A stretch of 64,000 bases of DNA. Origin: JAJEBT01 sp965221485 (GTDB lineage: Bacteria > Pseudomonadota > Alphaproteobacteria > MPNO01 > UBA830). The DNA lies in NCBI GenBank assembly GCA_965221485.1, contig OZ244893.1, positions 558,001-622,000 of the forward strand, given 5' to 3'. Of this stretch, positions 33,784-41,442 are shown piece after piece (within the stretch, counting starts at the first letter, position 1; each line of letters begins with the position of its first letter). Both the position numbers and the translations under genes were made by a program. The notes below the pieces were generated by a model. That model ran no database searches. It was not told where the DNA came from and worked only from the letters and a program-made list of their open reading frames with translations.

Positions 33784-34767
33784 TCAGTTGGTCAGGCCTG
33801 CCTTTTGGGCCATGGACCGGAGCTCGAGACCGTCGGCGCAGCATTTCTTCGCAATTTCCCACATGCTGGCTGCAAATGTCTCCTTCACCTTTTTTGCGGT
33901 GTCGGGGGCCAGCATTTCGGTCTTGACCCCGAGTTTTTCAAGCTCCATCGACTCCTTGGCAAGAATCTTGTCACCGATGGCGGGCATCTCGATTTCTGTC
34001 TTGATGGCAGCCTTGACCAGAATCTCCTGTTCTTCCGCCGACAGCTTGCCCCACTTGTCGAGGTTGACCCAGAAACCGAGGTTGCTGGACCCGAACGTCG
34101 GACGCAGCTTGTAGGTCGCGACTTCATAATGCTTCATGTCCAGCATGCCTGCGGCCGGCCAGGCCGCACCGTCAATGACGCCTTTTTCCAGGGACGTATA
34201 GATCTGGCCGCCCGGAAGGACCACCGGCGAGGCTCCAAGCAGGCGGATGACGCCATGGTAGCTCAGCGTGCCGCGAATCTTGCGTCCCCTCAGATCACCT
34301 TCAGGTGACAGGGGTTCTTTTGTAAACAGGTGATAGCCCTGGTTGCTGGCAGCGGCCACGCCGACCACCTTGAGGTTGTTGTGCTTCTGGTAATAGCCGT
34401 CAAGATAGGTGATCAGCCCGGCGTCACGCCGCGCCTTGGGTTTGGGATCGATCGCGTCAAAGGTGAACGCCAGTCCCTTGCTGCCAGAGTGATAGATTCC
34501 GTGGCTGAACAACATGTCGAACACCCCGGAGGACACGGGTTGAAGCTGCTCGAACGGGGGGACGACTTCCTTGCCGATAATCGACAGATTGACCTTGCCG
34601 CCTCCGATGGCCACGACGTTTTTGGCAAACTCATCGAGTACGGCATATGTCGGCCAGTTGTCCTTGTTCCAGCTTGTCAGCAATTTCAGGTCTGCAGCCA
34701 AAGCGCCTGAGATTGAAGCCGCGGCAATGGCTGATGCGCCCAGCGAGGCGGTGAGAAACCTTTTCAT
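33784..34767 (-). CDS. TRAP transporter periplasmic substrate-binding protein (DctP family)
   Basis: 327 residues, ATG at 34767 with AGGAAG upstream. The signal peptide spans about 1-24 (cleavage after GALA). The mature protein shows the DctP-type fold: LKLLTSWNKDNWPTYAVLDEFAKNV (about 27-51), the FTFDAIDPKP loop, and the ligand-binding segments SPEGDLRGRKIRGTLSYHGVIRLLGASPVVLPGGQIYTSLEKGVIDGAAWP (in the pattern expected at about 152-203), with GVIDGA being the conserved C-terminal binding turn and the arginine in KIRGT that contacts the substrate carboxylate. It resembles the SBP subgroup seen with 2-oxo/mannityl-type acids. It is first in the dctP-dctQ-dctM operon. Confidence 0.92.
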   Translation of the reverse strand: MKRFLTASLGASAIAAASISGALAADLKLLTSWNKDNWPTYAVLDEFAKNVVAIGGGKVNLSIIGKEVVPPFEQLQPVSSGVFDMLFSHGIYHSGSKGLAFTFDAIDPKPKARRDAGLITYLDGYYQKHNNLKVVGVAAASNQGYHLFTKEPLSPEGDLRGRKIRGTLSYHGVIRLLGASPVVLPGGQIYTSLEKGVIDGAAWPAAGMLDMKHYEVATYKLRPTFGSSNLGFWVNLDKWGKLSAEEQEILVKAAIKTEIEMPAIGDKILAKESMELEKLGVKTEMLAPDTAKKVKETFAASMWEIAKKCCADGLELRSMAQKAGLTN

Positions 34768-35265
34768 GATAGCTTCCTGTCTCCGGTGTTATTGATTGTC
34801 ACTGTAGCCTGTCCGATGCAGACTAATGATTGAATTCAACCGAAGACACTCTATCCGACCCCATGCCGGGGTACAACACGAGCTGAAGAGACCGGATCGT
34901 CAAAGAGACGGTGGGATAGCTGGGAAAAACCGAATATCGCGCGAAGATCGTCACATCGGTTCGTGCCGCTGATGCACTGAAGGGCGATGCGCCGGTGCAG
35001 GTTCCGCTTCCGGTACAGCTGTAACGGAACCGGCCGAAACGACCTGACCCAGGACAGCGGGCCCGGCGATCGCTGTCTCCGGAGACGTCATGCGTCTTGC
35101 AGTGTCCCTCGGCCCCTGTGCTGTCGCATCGTATCGGGGCAACATCCTGGCAGGCCCCCGGGACGCCGCGATGGCTGCGATCAGCCCTGCGTCCTGTACG
35201 AGGCCATCTTCGCAAAAGGGAGTCCGTGCCAGTGTCTGGGGGGCCGCAGTTGCCGCCCAGGCGTG
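34768..35265. other. Non-coding stretch upstream of the TRAP operon
   Basis: 498 bases without a recognisable gene. It lies upstream of dctP and downstream of the YciI gene on the minus strand, and presumably carries the TRAP operon promoter. No repeat or RNA gene is seen. Confidence 0.45.
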
Positions 35266-35658
35266 TCAGATCAGTTCGCGGCTTCCGTCGGAGTAACGGA
35301 TCTTGACGGTGACCGTGCCCTCGTTCATGAGCCACGGGCGGATTGTGAAGTCGCGTGCTCCGCTGGAATGCATCGGATCTCTGTTTGCAATCTCGCGGGC
35401 TTCGGCAAGGGAGGAGGCCCGGATGATAACCATGCCTTCGCCTTCCCAGTTTTCTTCCGCGTCATCCCAGAAGGGCCCGGCACCGAACATGATGCCTTTC
35501 TCTTCCAGTTCCACCTGAAACGCCAGATGTGGCTCGATGTTGGCCATGACGGGGCCCAGTCCATCGGTCGGAAAGGTGTGGACAACATAGAGCTGCTTTT
35601 GCAGCATACCTTCGCAAGCGTGCAAGATGTCCTGTTTGGTGATCTGGGGATTCGACAT
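35266..35658 (-). CDS. YciI-related (YCII domain) protein
   Basis: 130 residues. The ATG at 35658 is preceded by GGAGAA. The YCII-type core is visible: QLYVVHTFPTDGLGPVMANIEPHLAFQVELEEKGIMFGAGPF (about 22-63, with the conserved His-Asp-type turn as EPHLAF), followed by GEGMVIIRASSLAEAREIANRDP (about 73-95). A short beta-rich C-terminal part (TIRPWLMNEGTVTVKI) ends the chain. YciI homologs are small dimeric proteins, some with dehydrochlorinase- or peroxidase-like activity or use as accessory domains; none can be assigned here. It is followed downstream by the TRAP operon and preceded by a DUF1330 gene on the same strand. Confidence 0.8.
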   Translation of the reverse strand: MSNPQITKQDILHACEGMLQKQLYVVHTFPTDGLGPVMANIEPHLAFQVELEEKGIMFGAGPFWDDAEENWEGEGMVIIRASSLAEAREIANRDPMHSSGARDFTIRPWLMNEGTVTVKIRYSDGSRELI

Positions 35659-35710
35659 CAGGTTTTTCTCCTGTGGTTGGCCATGGTGTGCAGGCGAAGA
35701 GCGGGCCCCG

Positions 35711-36022
35711 TCATCCTGCGGGGGTAAGGTCGCCAGCCTCGACGAGTGTCAATTCGTTTTCGCCGGCCTTGTCGCGGCGTCGGAATTCGGCCGCCGCCTT
35801 GTATTCTTCCGAATTGAAGCACGCCTCTGCAGCTTGGAGCGACGGAAACTCGATAAGAACGAAACGTTCAAAGTAGTCCCGGCCTTCAAGGGTCTTGTGA
35901 CGGCCGCCCCGGGTCAGGATTTTACCCTGATATTTCTCGAGAATGGCCGGAACGCGGGTCGCGTACTTCATGTACTCGTCGTAATTATTGATCTTGGCTC
36001 TTGCCATCCAATAGGCAGTCAT
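35711..36022 (-). CDS. DUF1330 family protein (second copy)
   Basis: 103 residues from the ATG at 36022 (GAGGG about 8 bases upstream); a GTG at 36037 is a possible earlier start. The DUF1330 pattern is clear: AYWMARAKINNYDEYMKYATRVPAI (about 3-27), KILTRGGRHKTLEG (about 34-47) and FVLIEFPSLQAAEACFNSEEYKAA (about 54-77). A small cytosolic alpha/beta protein of unknown activity. It is in tandem with the YciI gene (52 bases), as expected for two related dimeric alpha-beta proteins that occur together in catabolic clusters. Confidence 0.85.
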   Translation of the reverse strand: MTAYWMARAKINNYDEYMKYATRVPAILEKYQGKILTRGGRHKTLEGRDYFERFVLIEFPSLQAAEACFNSEEYKAAAEFRRRDKAGENELTLVEAGDLTPAG

Positions 36023-36377
36023 GCGCGGTACCCTCACGGTTTCCAGATGAGTCTTCGCCGATGAGCGCCCGCTGGGACAGGGGGCCCGGAAACGGCGGCG
36101 GTGGCCTGATGAGGTCAGGCGTTTGCAGGCCCGGCATTATTTCCGACTACGAACCGGTTTTCCACCCCCGAATGGCGGGAATTTCATGCCATACCTGATC
36201 GCTGTCCGATTCCGTGCCGGTGCTCCGGACGACCGTTCGACATGCTGTTTGCGCGCAGGAATGACAGCGTGTGACCGGAGTTCCACAAATGCAAACGGCG
36301 TTTACGGGACATGGAGATTGCTTCTGCTTGCCATTGCGTTAGAGTGACGCCCAAATTCGGCAACAGGACAGTCATTG
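36023..36377. other. Divergent non-coding spacer
   Basis: 355 bases between the minus-strand DUF1330 gene and the plus-strand VOC gene. It should contain both promoters. Only a short imperfect hairpin (gcctga...tcaggc near 36105-36120) is seen. Confidence 0.4.
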
Positions 36378-36836
36378 ATGCCCTTGTCTCACATGGAACA
36401 CTTTCTCATTCAGACCGAGGATCTTCAGAAGACCCGAGACTGGTATGTCGATGTGCTTGGAATGACGGAGGGACCGCATCCCGATTTTCGCTTCCCCGTG
36501 TGCTGGCTTTATCTGGGTGACGAGCCCGTTCTTCATCTGACCGTCGGTGGTGAGGCCGTGAGCGAAAATCGGATGAAGTACCTCGGGCAGCAATCCACGG
36601 AAACCCGGGGATCCGGGGTCATCGACCATATCGCGTTCCGGGCGCATGGCCTGGGCGAGATGATGGTACATCTTGAGAAGTGCGGTATCGACTACACGAA
36701 GCGGCAGGTCGACGATCAGGGCCTGTTCCAGCTGTTTCTTCTCGATCCCAACGGTGTGAAGATCGAGCTGAATTTCGCAGCGGACGAGGCAACGGGCTTC
36801 CGTGCAGACGTCATGGCTGCAGACCTTCCTGCCTGA
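36378..36836 (+). CDS. VOC superfamily protein (glyoxalase/bleomycin resistance/extradiol dioxygenase type)
   Basis: 152 residues. Two beta-alpha-beta-beta-beta repeats are visible, with metal-ligand candidates H8 (MEHFLIQTED), H53 (VLHLTV), H84 (IDHIAFRA) and E130 (GVKIELNF). The LLDPNGVKIEL ending is classic for the fold. The substrate cannot be inferred; VOC proteins include lyases, isomerases and ring-cleavage dioxygenases. Start ATG at 36378; an ATG at 36393 would remove only the first five residues. It lies 57 bases upstream of the second TRAP permease pair in the same direction, so it may belong to that transcript. Confidence 0.85.
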   Translation: MPLSHMEHFLIQTEDLQKTRDWYVDVLGMTEGPHPDFRFPVCWLYLGDEPVLHLTVGGEAVSENRMKYLGQQSTETRGSGVIDHIAFRAHGLGEMMVHLEKCGIDYTKRQVDDQGLFQLFLLDPNGVKIELNFAADEATGFRADVMAADLPA

Positions 36837-36893
36837 TTCCGCACTCTTGCAAAACCGATCGACTGGTCATCCATCCGGGTGAGGGAGAATCTC

Positions 36894-37427
36894 TTGTACA
36901 GGACGCTTGAGCGGATTTGCACGTGGCTGAATTACATCGCCGCCGGCTGGTTGATGATCATTGCGCTGGTCATTTTTGTTGAGGTGACCAGCCGTGGAGT
37001 CTTCAACACGTTTCTGGGTGGTGACGAAATCGTGACCAATTCGGTTCCGGCGATCGTGTTTCTGCAGGTGCCGCTCGCGATTCTTACCGGCAGCATGTTG
37101 CGAACCTACATCGTTTTCGACCATCTCGGCAGACGATGGCGGCAGGTGGTCAATGCCATTGCGTATCTCATGGGCATGCTCCTGTTCATCGGTGTTTCTG
37201 TCGGAGGATGGAGCGACATGATCAAGGGTTGGGAGATCGGTGAATATCAGGGAATTGGGGCCCTTGAGGTTCCGGTCTATCCGGTCCGCACAATCATCAT
37301 CGCGGCCGCCATTCTCATCACGGTCATCTATTTCATCCTGCTGCTTCGCAACGCAACAGGGCAGGGCGATGCGGCCGGGTTCGGAGAAGCTGAAACCGGA
37401 ATGACACAGAACCCCGGATCCCATTGA
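36894..37427 (+). CDS. TRAP transporter small permease (DctQ type), second system
   Basis: 177 residues from a TTG start at 36894, chosen because GAGGGAG lies six bases upstream; a GTG at 36879 is in frame but overlaps that ribosome binding site. Four membrane segments: about 14-34, 55-75, 93-112 and 132-155. The helix-1 end EVTSRGVFNTFLGGDEIVTNSV is the DctQ signature. It precedes its large subunit gene by 36 bases. No DctP-type binding protein gene is next to it, unlike the first TRAP system in this window. Confidence 0.88.
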   Translation: MYRTLERICTWLNYIAAGWLMIIALVIFVEVTSRGVFNTFLGGDEIVTNSVPAIVFLQVPLAILTGSMLRTYIVFDHLGRRWRQVVNAIAYLMGMLLFIGVSVGGWSDMIKGWEIGEYQGIGALEVPVYPVRTIIIAAAILITVIYFILLLRNATGQGDAAGFGEAETGMTQNPGSH

Positions 37428-37463
37428 ACAAACCGGCCCCGGATTTCCCGGCGGAGTGAATGC

Positions 37464-38777
37464 ATGGATTTGAATACCCTTATGGTCCTGACGCTGATCG
37501 GGATGCTCGTGGCGATTTTTGCGGGAGTGCATATCGCCCTGGCGCTTGGCCTGACGGCGATGGTGGGAACATATTTTATTTTCGAGGATCTTTATCTCGC
37601 ATCGGCGCAGGTGGGTGGTGCGGCCTACGAACTGGTCCGGCATTACGTTTTTGCCACAATTCCGCTGTTCGTCCTGATGGGTGATTTTGTTGCCAAGTGT
37701 GGCGCTGCCAGTGATCTCTACAAGGTTATCAATCGTGGTCTGCGGAGAATTCCGGGCCGCCTCGCCGTCGCTACCGTTGCCGGCAACGCAGCCTTCGCGG
37801 CTGTCACCGGGACCTCGATTGCGTCTGCGGCAGCCTTCAGCCGGATTGCCTATCCGGAAATGATGCGCTTCGGGTATCGCCGACGGTTTGCGCTGGGGTC
37901 TATCGCCGGTTCCGCCTGTCTTGGCATGCTGATTCCACCCAGTGTTCTGCTCATCGTCTGGGGGATCATCACCGAACAGTCGATTGGCAAGTTGTTCGTT
38001 GCGGGTGTCATACCCGGGATCATTCTGTCGCTACTCTTCATAGGCTACACGGTCGTGGTCGCGTTGCGTAATCCCGGGATCGCGCCGCCAAGACCGCCTG
38101 ACGACGAGGAGGAGGAGCCGCTGACGCGCGGCGAGGTGACGTCGTCCCTTGGTGTGCTGGCCATTGTGGTCGTCGTTCTCGGGGGCATATGGGGCGGTGC
38201 ATTCACCGCGACGGAAGCGGCCGGTATCGGTGCGCTGGCTGCCATGATTCTTGCAGCTGCCAAGGGGCTTCGTTTCAGGGGTATCATTGAAGCCGTGATC
38301 GATGCGGGCAGGACCGCGGCACCCATCATGATCCTTCTCGTGACGGCGGGAATGTATTCCCGGTTTCTCGCCCTCGCCGATATCCAGACAATTATCAAGG
38401 ACGCTCTGCTTTCGATGGGCATCGGAGGCTTCGGAATCGCGATCATGATGATCGTGATCTGGCTTGTTCTCGGAATGATTCTGGATTCCATATCCATCAT
38501 TCTCCTGACGGTGCCGATCTTTGCGACATTCTCGACGCTGATCGGGCTGGACGGCTTTGCGTTCGCGATCTTTGGCATTCTTCTGATTGAGGCCGGGCTT
38601 CTCACGCCACCGTTCGGCCTTGTGGTTTATGTCGTCAAGGGGGCTGTGCCCGGCCCGCCGGTGAGTCTTTCCGACATCTTCAGAGGTTCGATTCCCTACT
38701 GGATCCTGATGCTGGTCACGGCCGGACTGATCTGGCTCTATCCGCCGCTCGCCAGCTGGCTGACCGAATTTGTCTGA
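37464..38777 (+). CDS. TRAP transporter large permease (DctM type), second system
   Basis: 437 residues, about 12 membrane segments. Signatures include TGTSIASAAAFSRIAYPEMMRFGY (about 114-137), SACLGMLIPPSVLLIVWGIITEQSIGKLFVAGVIPG and GILLIEAGLLTPPFGLVVYVVKG (C-terminal). A charged linker, PPRPPDDEEEEPLTRGE (about 210-226), interrupts the hydrophobic regions near the middle, as in other DctM proteins. The ATG at 37464 follows GGCGGAG. The adjacent small subunit gives an otherwise complete permease; the periplasmic binding protein must be encoded elsewhere or the permease may use that of another system. The unknown 455-residue protein follows 278 bases downstream. Confidence 0.93.
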   Translation: MDLNTLMVLTLIGMLVAIFAGVHIALALGLTAMVGTYFIFEDLYLASAQVGGAAYELVRHYVFATIPLFVLMGDFVAKCGAASDLYKVINRGLRRIPGRLAVATVAGNAAFAAVTGTSIASAAAFSRIAYPEMMRFGYRRRFALGSIAGSACLGMLIPPSVLLIVWGIITEQSIGKLFVAGVIPGIILSLLFIGYTVVVALRNPGIAPPRPPDDEEEEPLTRGEVTSSLGVLAIVVVVLGGIWGGAFTATEAAGIGALAAMILAAAKGLRFRGIIEAVIDAGRTAAPIMILLVTAGMYSRFLALADIQTIIKDALLSMGIGGFGIAIMMIVIWLVLGMILDSISIILLTVPIFATFSTLIGLDGFAFAIFGILLIEAGLLTPPFGLVVYVVKGAVPGPPVSLSDIFRGSIPYWILMLVTAGLIWLYPPLASWLTEFV

Positions 38778-39055
38778 TGAACCTCCACCGGACGGCTGTG
38801 AACCTGCACCATGTCCGGAACCCTGGCAGGGTCCCGGTAATCCATCGGTGCGGTTTGTGGGCGACGTCCGGCTGTTCCGGTGGTATGCATGCCGGAACCG
38901 GGTCCTTGGCCGGGTTTCCCGGAACCGGTGCCAATCGCGCCCGGTGACCTTGGAAAGGGCCCCGGAGCAACCCCTGTTCGGGAGTCGTCCTGCAGTTCGT
39001 GGACGACGCCCCTGTCTTTGTGAACCCTGGAGCCCTGCATGAATGAGAGGTACCC

Positions 39056-40423
39056 ATGCTTGATCTGATGTCTGTTGCCCGAACCGAGGCCGATGGTGGC
39101 GATCTCTTAGGCCTGTTTTCAGGGATGTTCGAGCCTGCAGAGGTGAGGCCTGCGGGCTATCCGGACGCAGTGGTCTGGAAAGGCGGCAATCACGACGGGA
39201 CCGTCAATCCGGTCGCTCACTCCCTGACCGATGCCTACGCGCTTCTGGGAACCCTTGCAGCCATTGATGTTCTGGGCCTTCCGTTCTACGCGGTCCCCAT
39301 GTGGTCGCAATACCGGCATGACAAAAGGCTGGAGCCACTGGCCTGGTTTGGAAATATGCCGTGCACCTCGATCAAATGGTCAACGGCGGGCGATGCCTAC
39401 GTGAATGACAGGGAGCGCGGCCGGGTTGTGGTGATGGGAAAATCGGGCAATGCGCCACTCAGGACCCAGGCCGGAGTCTACTGCAATGTTCGCCCCTACG
39501 GCCCCATCACGGTGGTCCGCTGTATGCCTTGTCTTCCCTATTCCCAGGATCGGGCCGTCTTCAACGTGAACCAGGATGGCGTGATTCACTCGGAAATGAA
39601 TACCCCCGGCGTCCAGCTTGCCTATGCGAACCGGTTGTTTCTTCGCCTCGTTCATGAAACCGGGGCTCTGGGGAGGGTGGCGACAAAGCCGACCCAGGCG
39701 ATGGAGGACGGGATCAATGCGGGCCTGCATTCCTGGCTGCTCAAGGGAACAAAGTTCGAGGTAGGCCGTAGATATGCGGTGGATCCCTATGAGGAACACC
39801 GCGAGAGCATCGATCGAATTATCGCGCTACTGCCGGCTGACTTCAAGGACGGCATGTCGGACTGGGGAGGACGTATCGAGCAGCATATTGCCGATACGAA
39901 CTACGGGCTCTTGCTTTGGGATCTCATTGAGCAGCGGGATTGCATTGTCCTCGCCACTGACCTAGACGGCGATCGATTGACCGACCTTCTGGCCGACGTT
40001 TCAGACCCGCTGCGCGCCTTTGGTGGCAAGGTGGCCCGGCATCTTGGTTCTGACGTGAATACAGAGCAGGTCTGGCGGGAGATGGGTTACACCACAGGCA
40101 ACGGCCGCGACATGACGTCGGTAATGCATCGGATGTCCGGACCTCCGATTCACGAGCAGACGCTCGGATCAGCCGACGCAATGCTGTTGCGCTTGCTCGA
40201 CGGAGACGAATCCATGGGCGGGACCAAACGGCCCTACGATCCCAGAATTCATTTCGTCCTGATCCGCGATGCGTATCTCGATGCCAATCCCGGCAATTCC
40301 GGGTTGCGGGGCTGGCTTGATGCGGCTCTGGAAACGTTCGATTCCATCTACGGTTCCGAGCGACCCGGCTTCATCGAAGGGTATGCCACGTTGAAGGCTG
40401 CGATCAAACCGTGGAACGGATGA
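39056..40423 (+). CDS. Hypothetical protein of 455 residues, no family recognised
   Basis: A solid coding sequence: ATG at 39056 with GAGAGG five bases upstream, and 455 residues of balanced composition. There is no signal peptide and no membrane segment, so it is predicted to be cytosolic. Features by eye are a Gly/His-rich N-terminal part (WKGGNHDGTVNPVAHSL, about 42-58), an aromatic-rich block (VPMWSQYRHDKRLEPLAWFGNMP), a cysteine cluster (YCNVRPYGPITVVRCMPCLPYSQ, about 142-164) and a C-terminal helical half with DLDGDRLTDLLADVSDPLR. I could not match these to a known enzyme family. It follows the second TRAP permease pair (278 bases) and may act on its cargo. It converges with the LOG-family gene. 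Confidence 0.8.
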   Translation: MLDLMSVARTEADGGDLLGLFSGMFEPAEVRPAGYPDAVVWKGGNHDGTVNPVAHSLTDAYALLGTLAAIDVLGLPFYAVPMWSQYRHDKRLEPLAWFGNMPCTSIKWSTAGDAYVNDRERGRVVVMGKSGNAPLRTQAGVYCNVRPYGPITVVRCMPCLPYSQDRAVFNVNQDGVIHSEMNTPGVQLAYANRLFLRLVHETGALGRVATKPTQAMEDGINAGLHSWLLKGTKFEVGRRYAVDPYEEHRESIDRIIALLPADFKDGMSDWGGRIEQHIADTNYGLLLWDLIEQRDCIVLATDLDGDRLTDLLADVSDPLRAFGGKVARHLGSDVNTEQVWREMGYTTGNGRDMTSVMHRMSGPPIHEQTLGSADAMLLRLLDGDESMGGTKRPYDPRIHFVLIRDAYLDANPGNSGLRGWLDAALETFDSIYGSERPGFIEGYATLKAAIKPWNG

Positions 40424-40473
40424 GCACCCAACTTCCGGATCAGCGCTTCGGATAAGGCGGCCATCGATTGCCC

Positions 40474-41025
40474 TCAGCAGGACAGAATTCGCAGCACCTC
40501 TTCAGGATCCTTGGCGATCCGGTAGAGCGTGGACATGTCACCATGCGCGAATTGCATCCGTGTGACATGCTCCATAATCAGAAGGAAAGGGGACCAGTAG
40601 TCATTGGTGTTGACAATCAGCACCGGTTTCTTGTGGCGCCCCAACTGACGCCAGGTGATGATTTCAAGTGTTTCATCGAGTGTTCCCAGTCCGCCTGGAA
40701 GCGCAACAAAGGCGTCGGCAAGTTCGAACATGGTCCGTTTGCGTTCATGCATGCCCTCGACGATCTGGAGTTCCGTGACACCGCCATGAGCTGTTTCGCG
40801 GTCCACCAGAAACCGGGGTATAACCCCGATAACAGTACCTCCGGCACCAAGCGCGCCGTCAGCAAGGGCACCCATCAGACCACCACTGCCGCCACCGTAA
40901 ACAAGCCTGATCCCGGACGCGGCAATTCGATTTCCCATTTCTGCCGCCGCTTTGGTAAATGCAGGCAGGCTTCCCGAACCTGCGCCACAGAATACGCAGA
41001 TTGAACGGATCGTGGATTGTGACAT
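40474..41025 (-). CDS. LOG family protein (nucleoside 5'-monophosphate phosphoribohydrolase-like)
   Basis: 183 residues. It matches the LOG/TIGR00730 family of Rossmann-fold phosphoribohydrolases: the N-terminal RSICVFCGAGSGSLPAFTKAAAEMG (7-31), the nucleotide region RLVYGGGSGGLMGALADGAL (40-59), MHERKRTMFELADAFVALPGGLGTLDE (92-118) with the signature PGGxGTxxE at 110-118. Members cleave cytokinin riboside monophosphates in plants and AMP-like nucleotides in bacteria. It is divergent from the LysM protein gene, which lies next to this family in many alphaproteobacteria. Confidence 0.92.
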   Translation of the reverse strand: MSQSTIRSICVFCGAGSGSLPAFTKAAAEMGNRIAASGIRLVYGGGSGGLMGALADGALGAGGTVIGVIPRFLVDRETAHGGVTELQIVEGMHERKRTMFELADAFVALPGGLGTLDETLEIITWRQLGRHKKPVLIVNTNDYWSPFLLIMEHVTRMQFAHGDMSTLYRIAKDPEEVLRILSC

Positions 41026-41442
41026 TAGGCGATTCCGGTGGTATGTGATTGAGGTTTGTTGGTTATGATGCGTGAGAAAACACGAATATTGGTTCGTGAC
41101 AAGGCTGAACGGGCTTCATCAGCCTGGGCCTGGAACAGAACCGGAAATGGTTTTGGGCAGTCGGCTTGATGGAACCGGTCGGCAGGAGCGGCCGGCATGG
41201 GTGAAAATACCGCTTGTCCCGGCGCAGAGAGACAGGGAGCGGCCTGTGCGATATACTCGGGGAATAAGCCTTGCTGGTTTTGTAGCGGCGTGCCCGGACG
41301 GGCCCCGCGACGACCAACGAAGCCCACCAACAGCCGGCGACAACAATGATGCCGTGGTATCCAGGGGACGGACTGCAATCGTACCCGAAAGCCGCTCGTT
41401 CTGCTTCATGACTTTCATTGGTCGCATTGACGGTTTGGTACA
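41026..41442. other. Divergent non-coding spacer of 417 bases
   Basis: Long for a divergent spacer. It lies between the LOG and LysM genes. No gene, repeat or convincing hairpin is seen; a TTGACG hexamer at 41427-41432 lies just before the GTG of the LysM gene but has no good partner -10. Confidence 0.4.

Noticed and set aside
38688..38703. tRNA-like GGTTCGATTCCCTACT motif
   Set aside because: It resembles a T-loop, but it lies in frame inside the DctM-type permease gene and no acceptor or anticodon stems pair around it.
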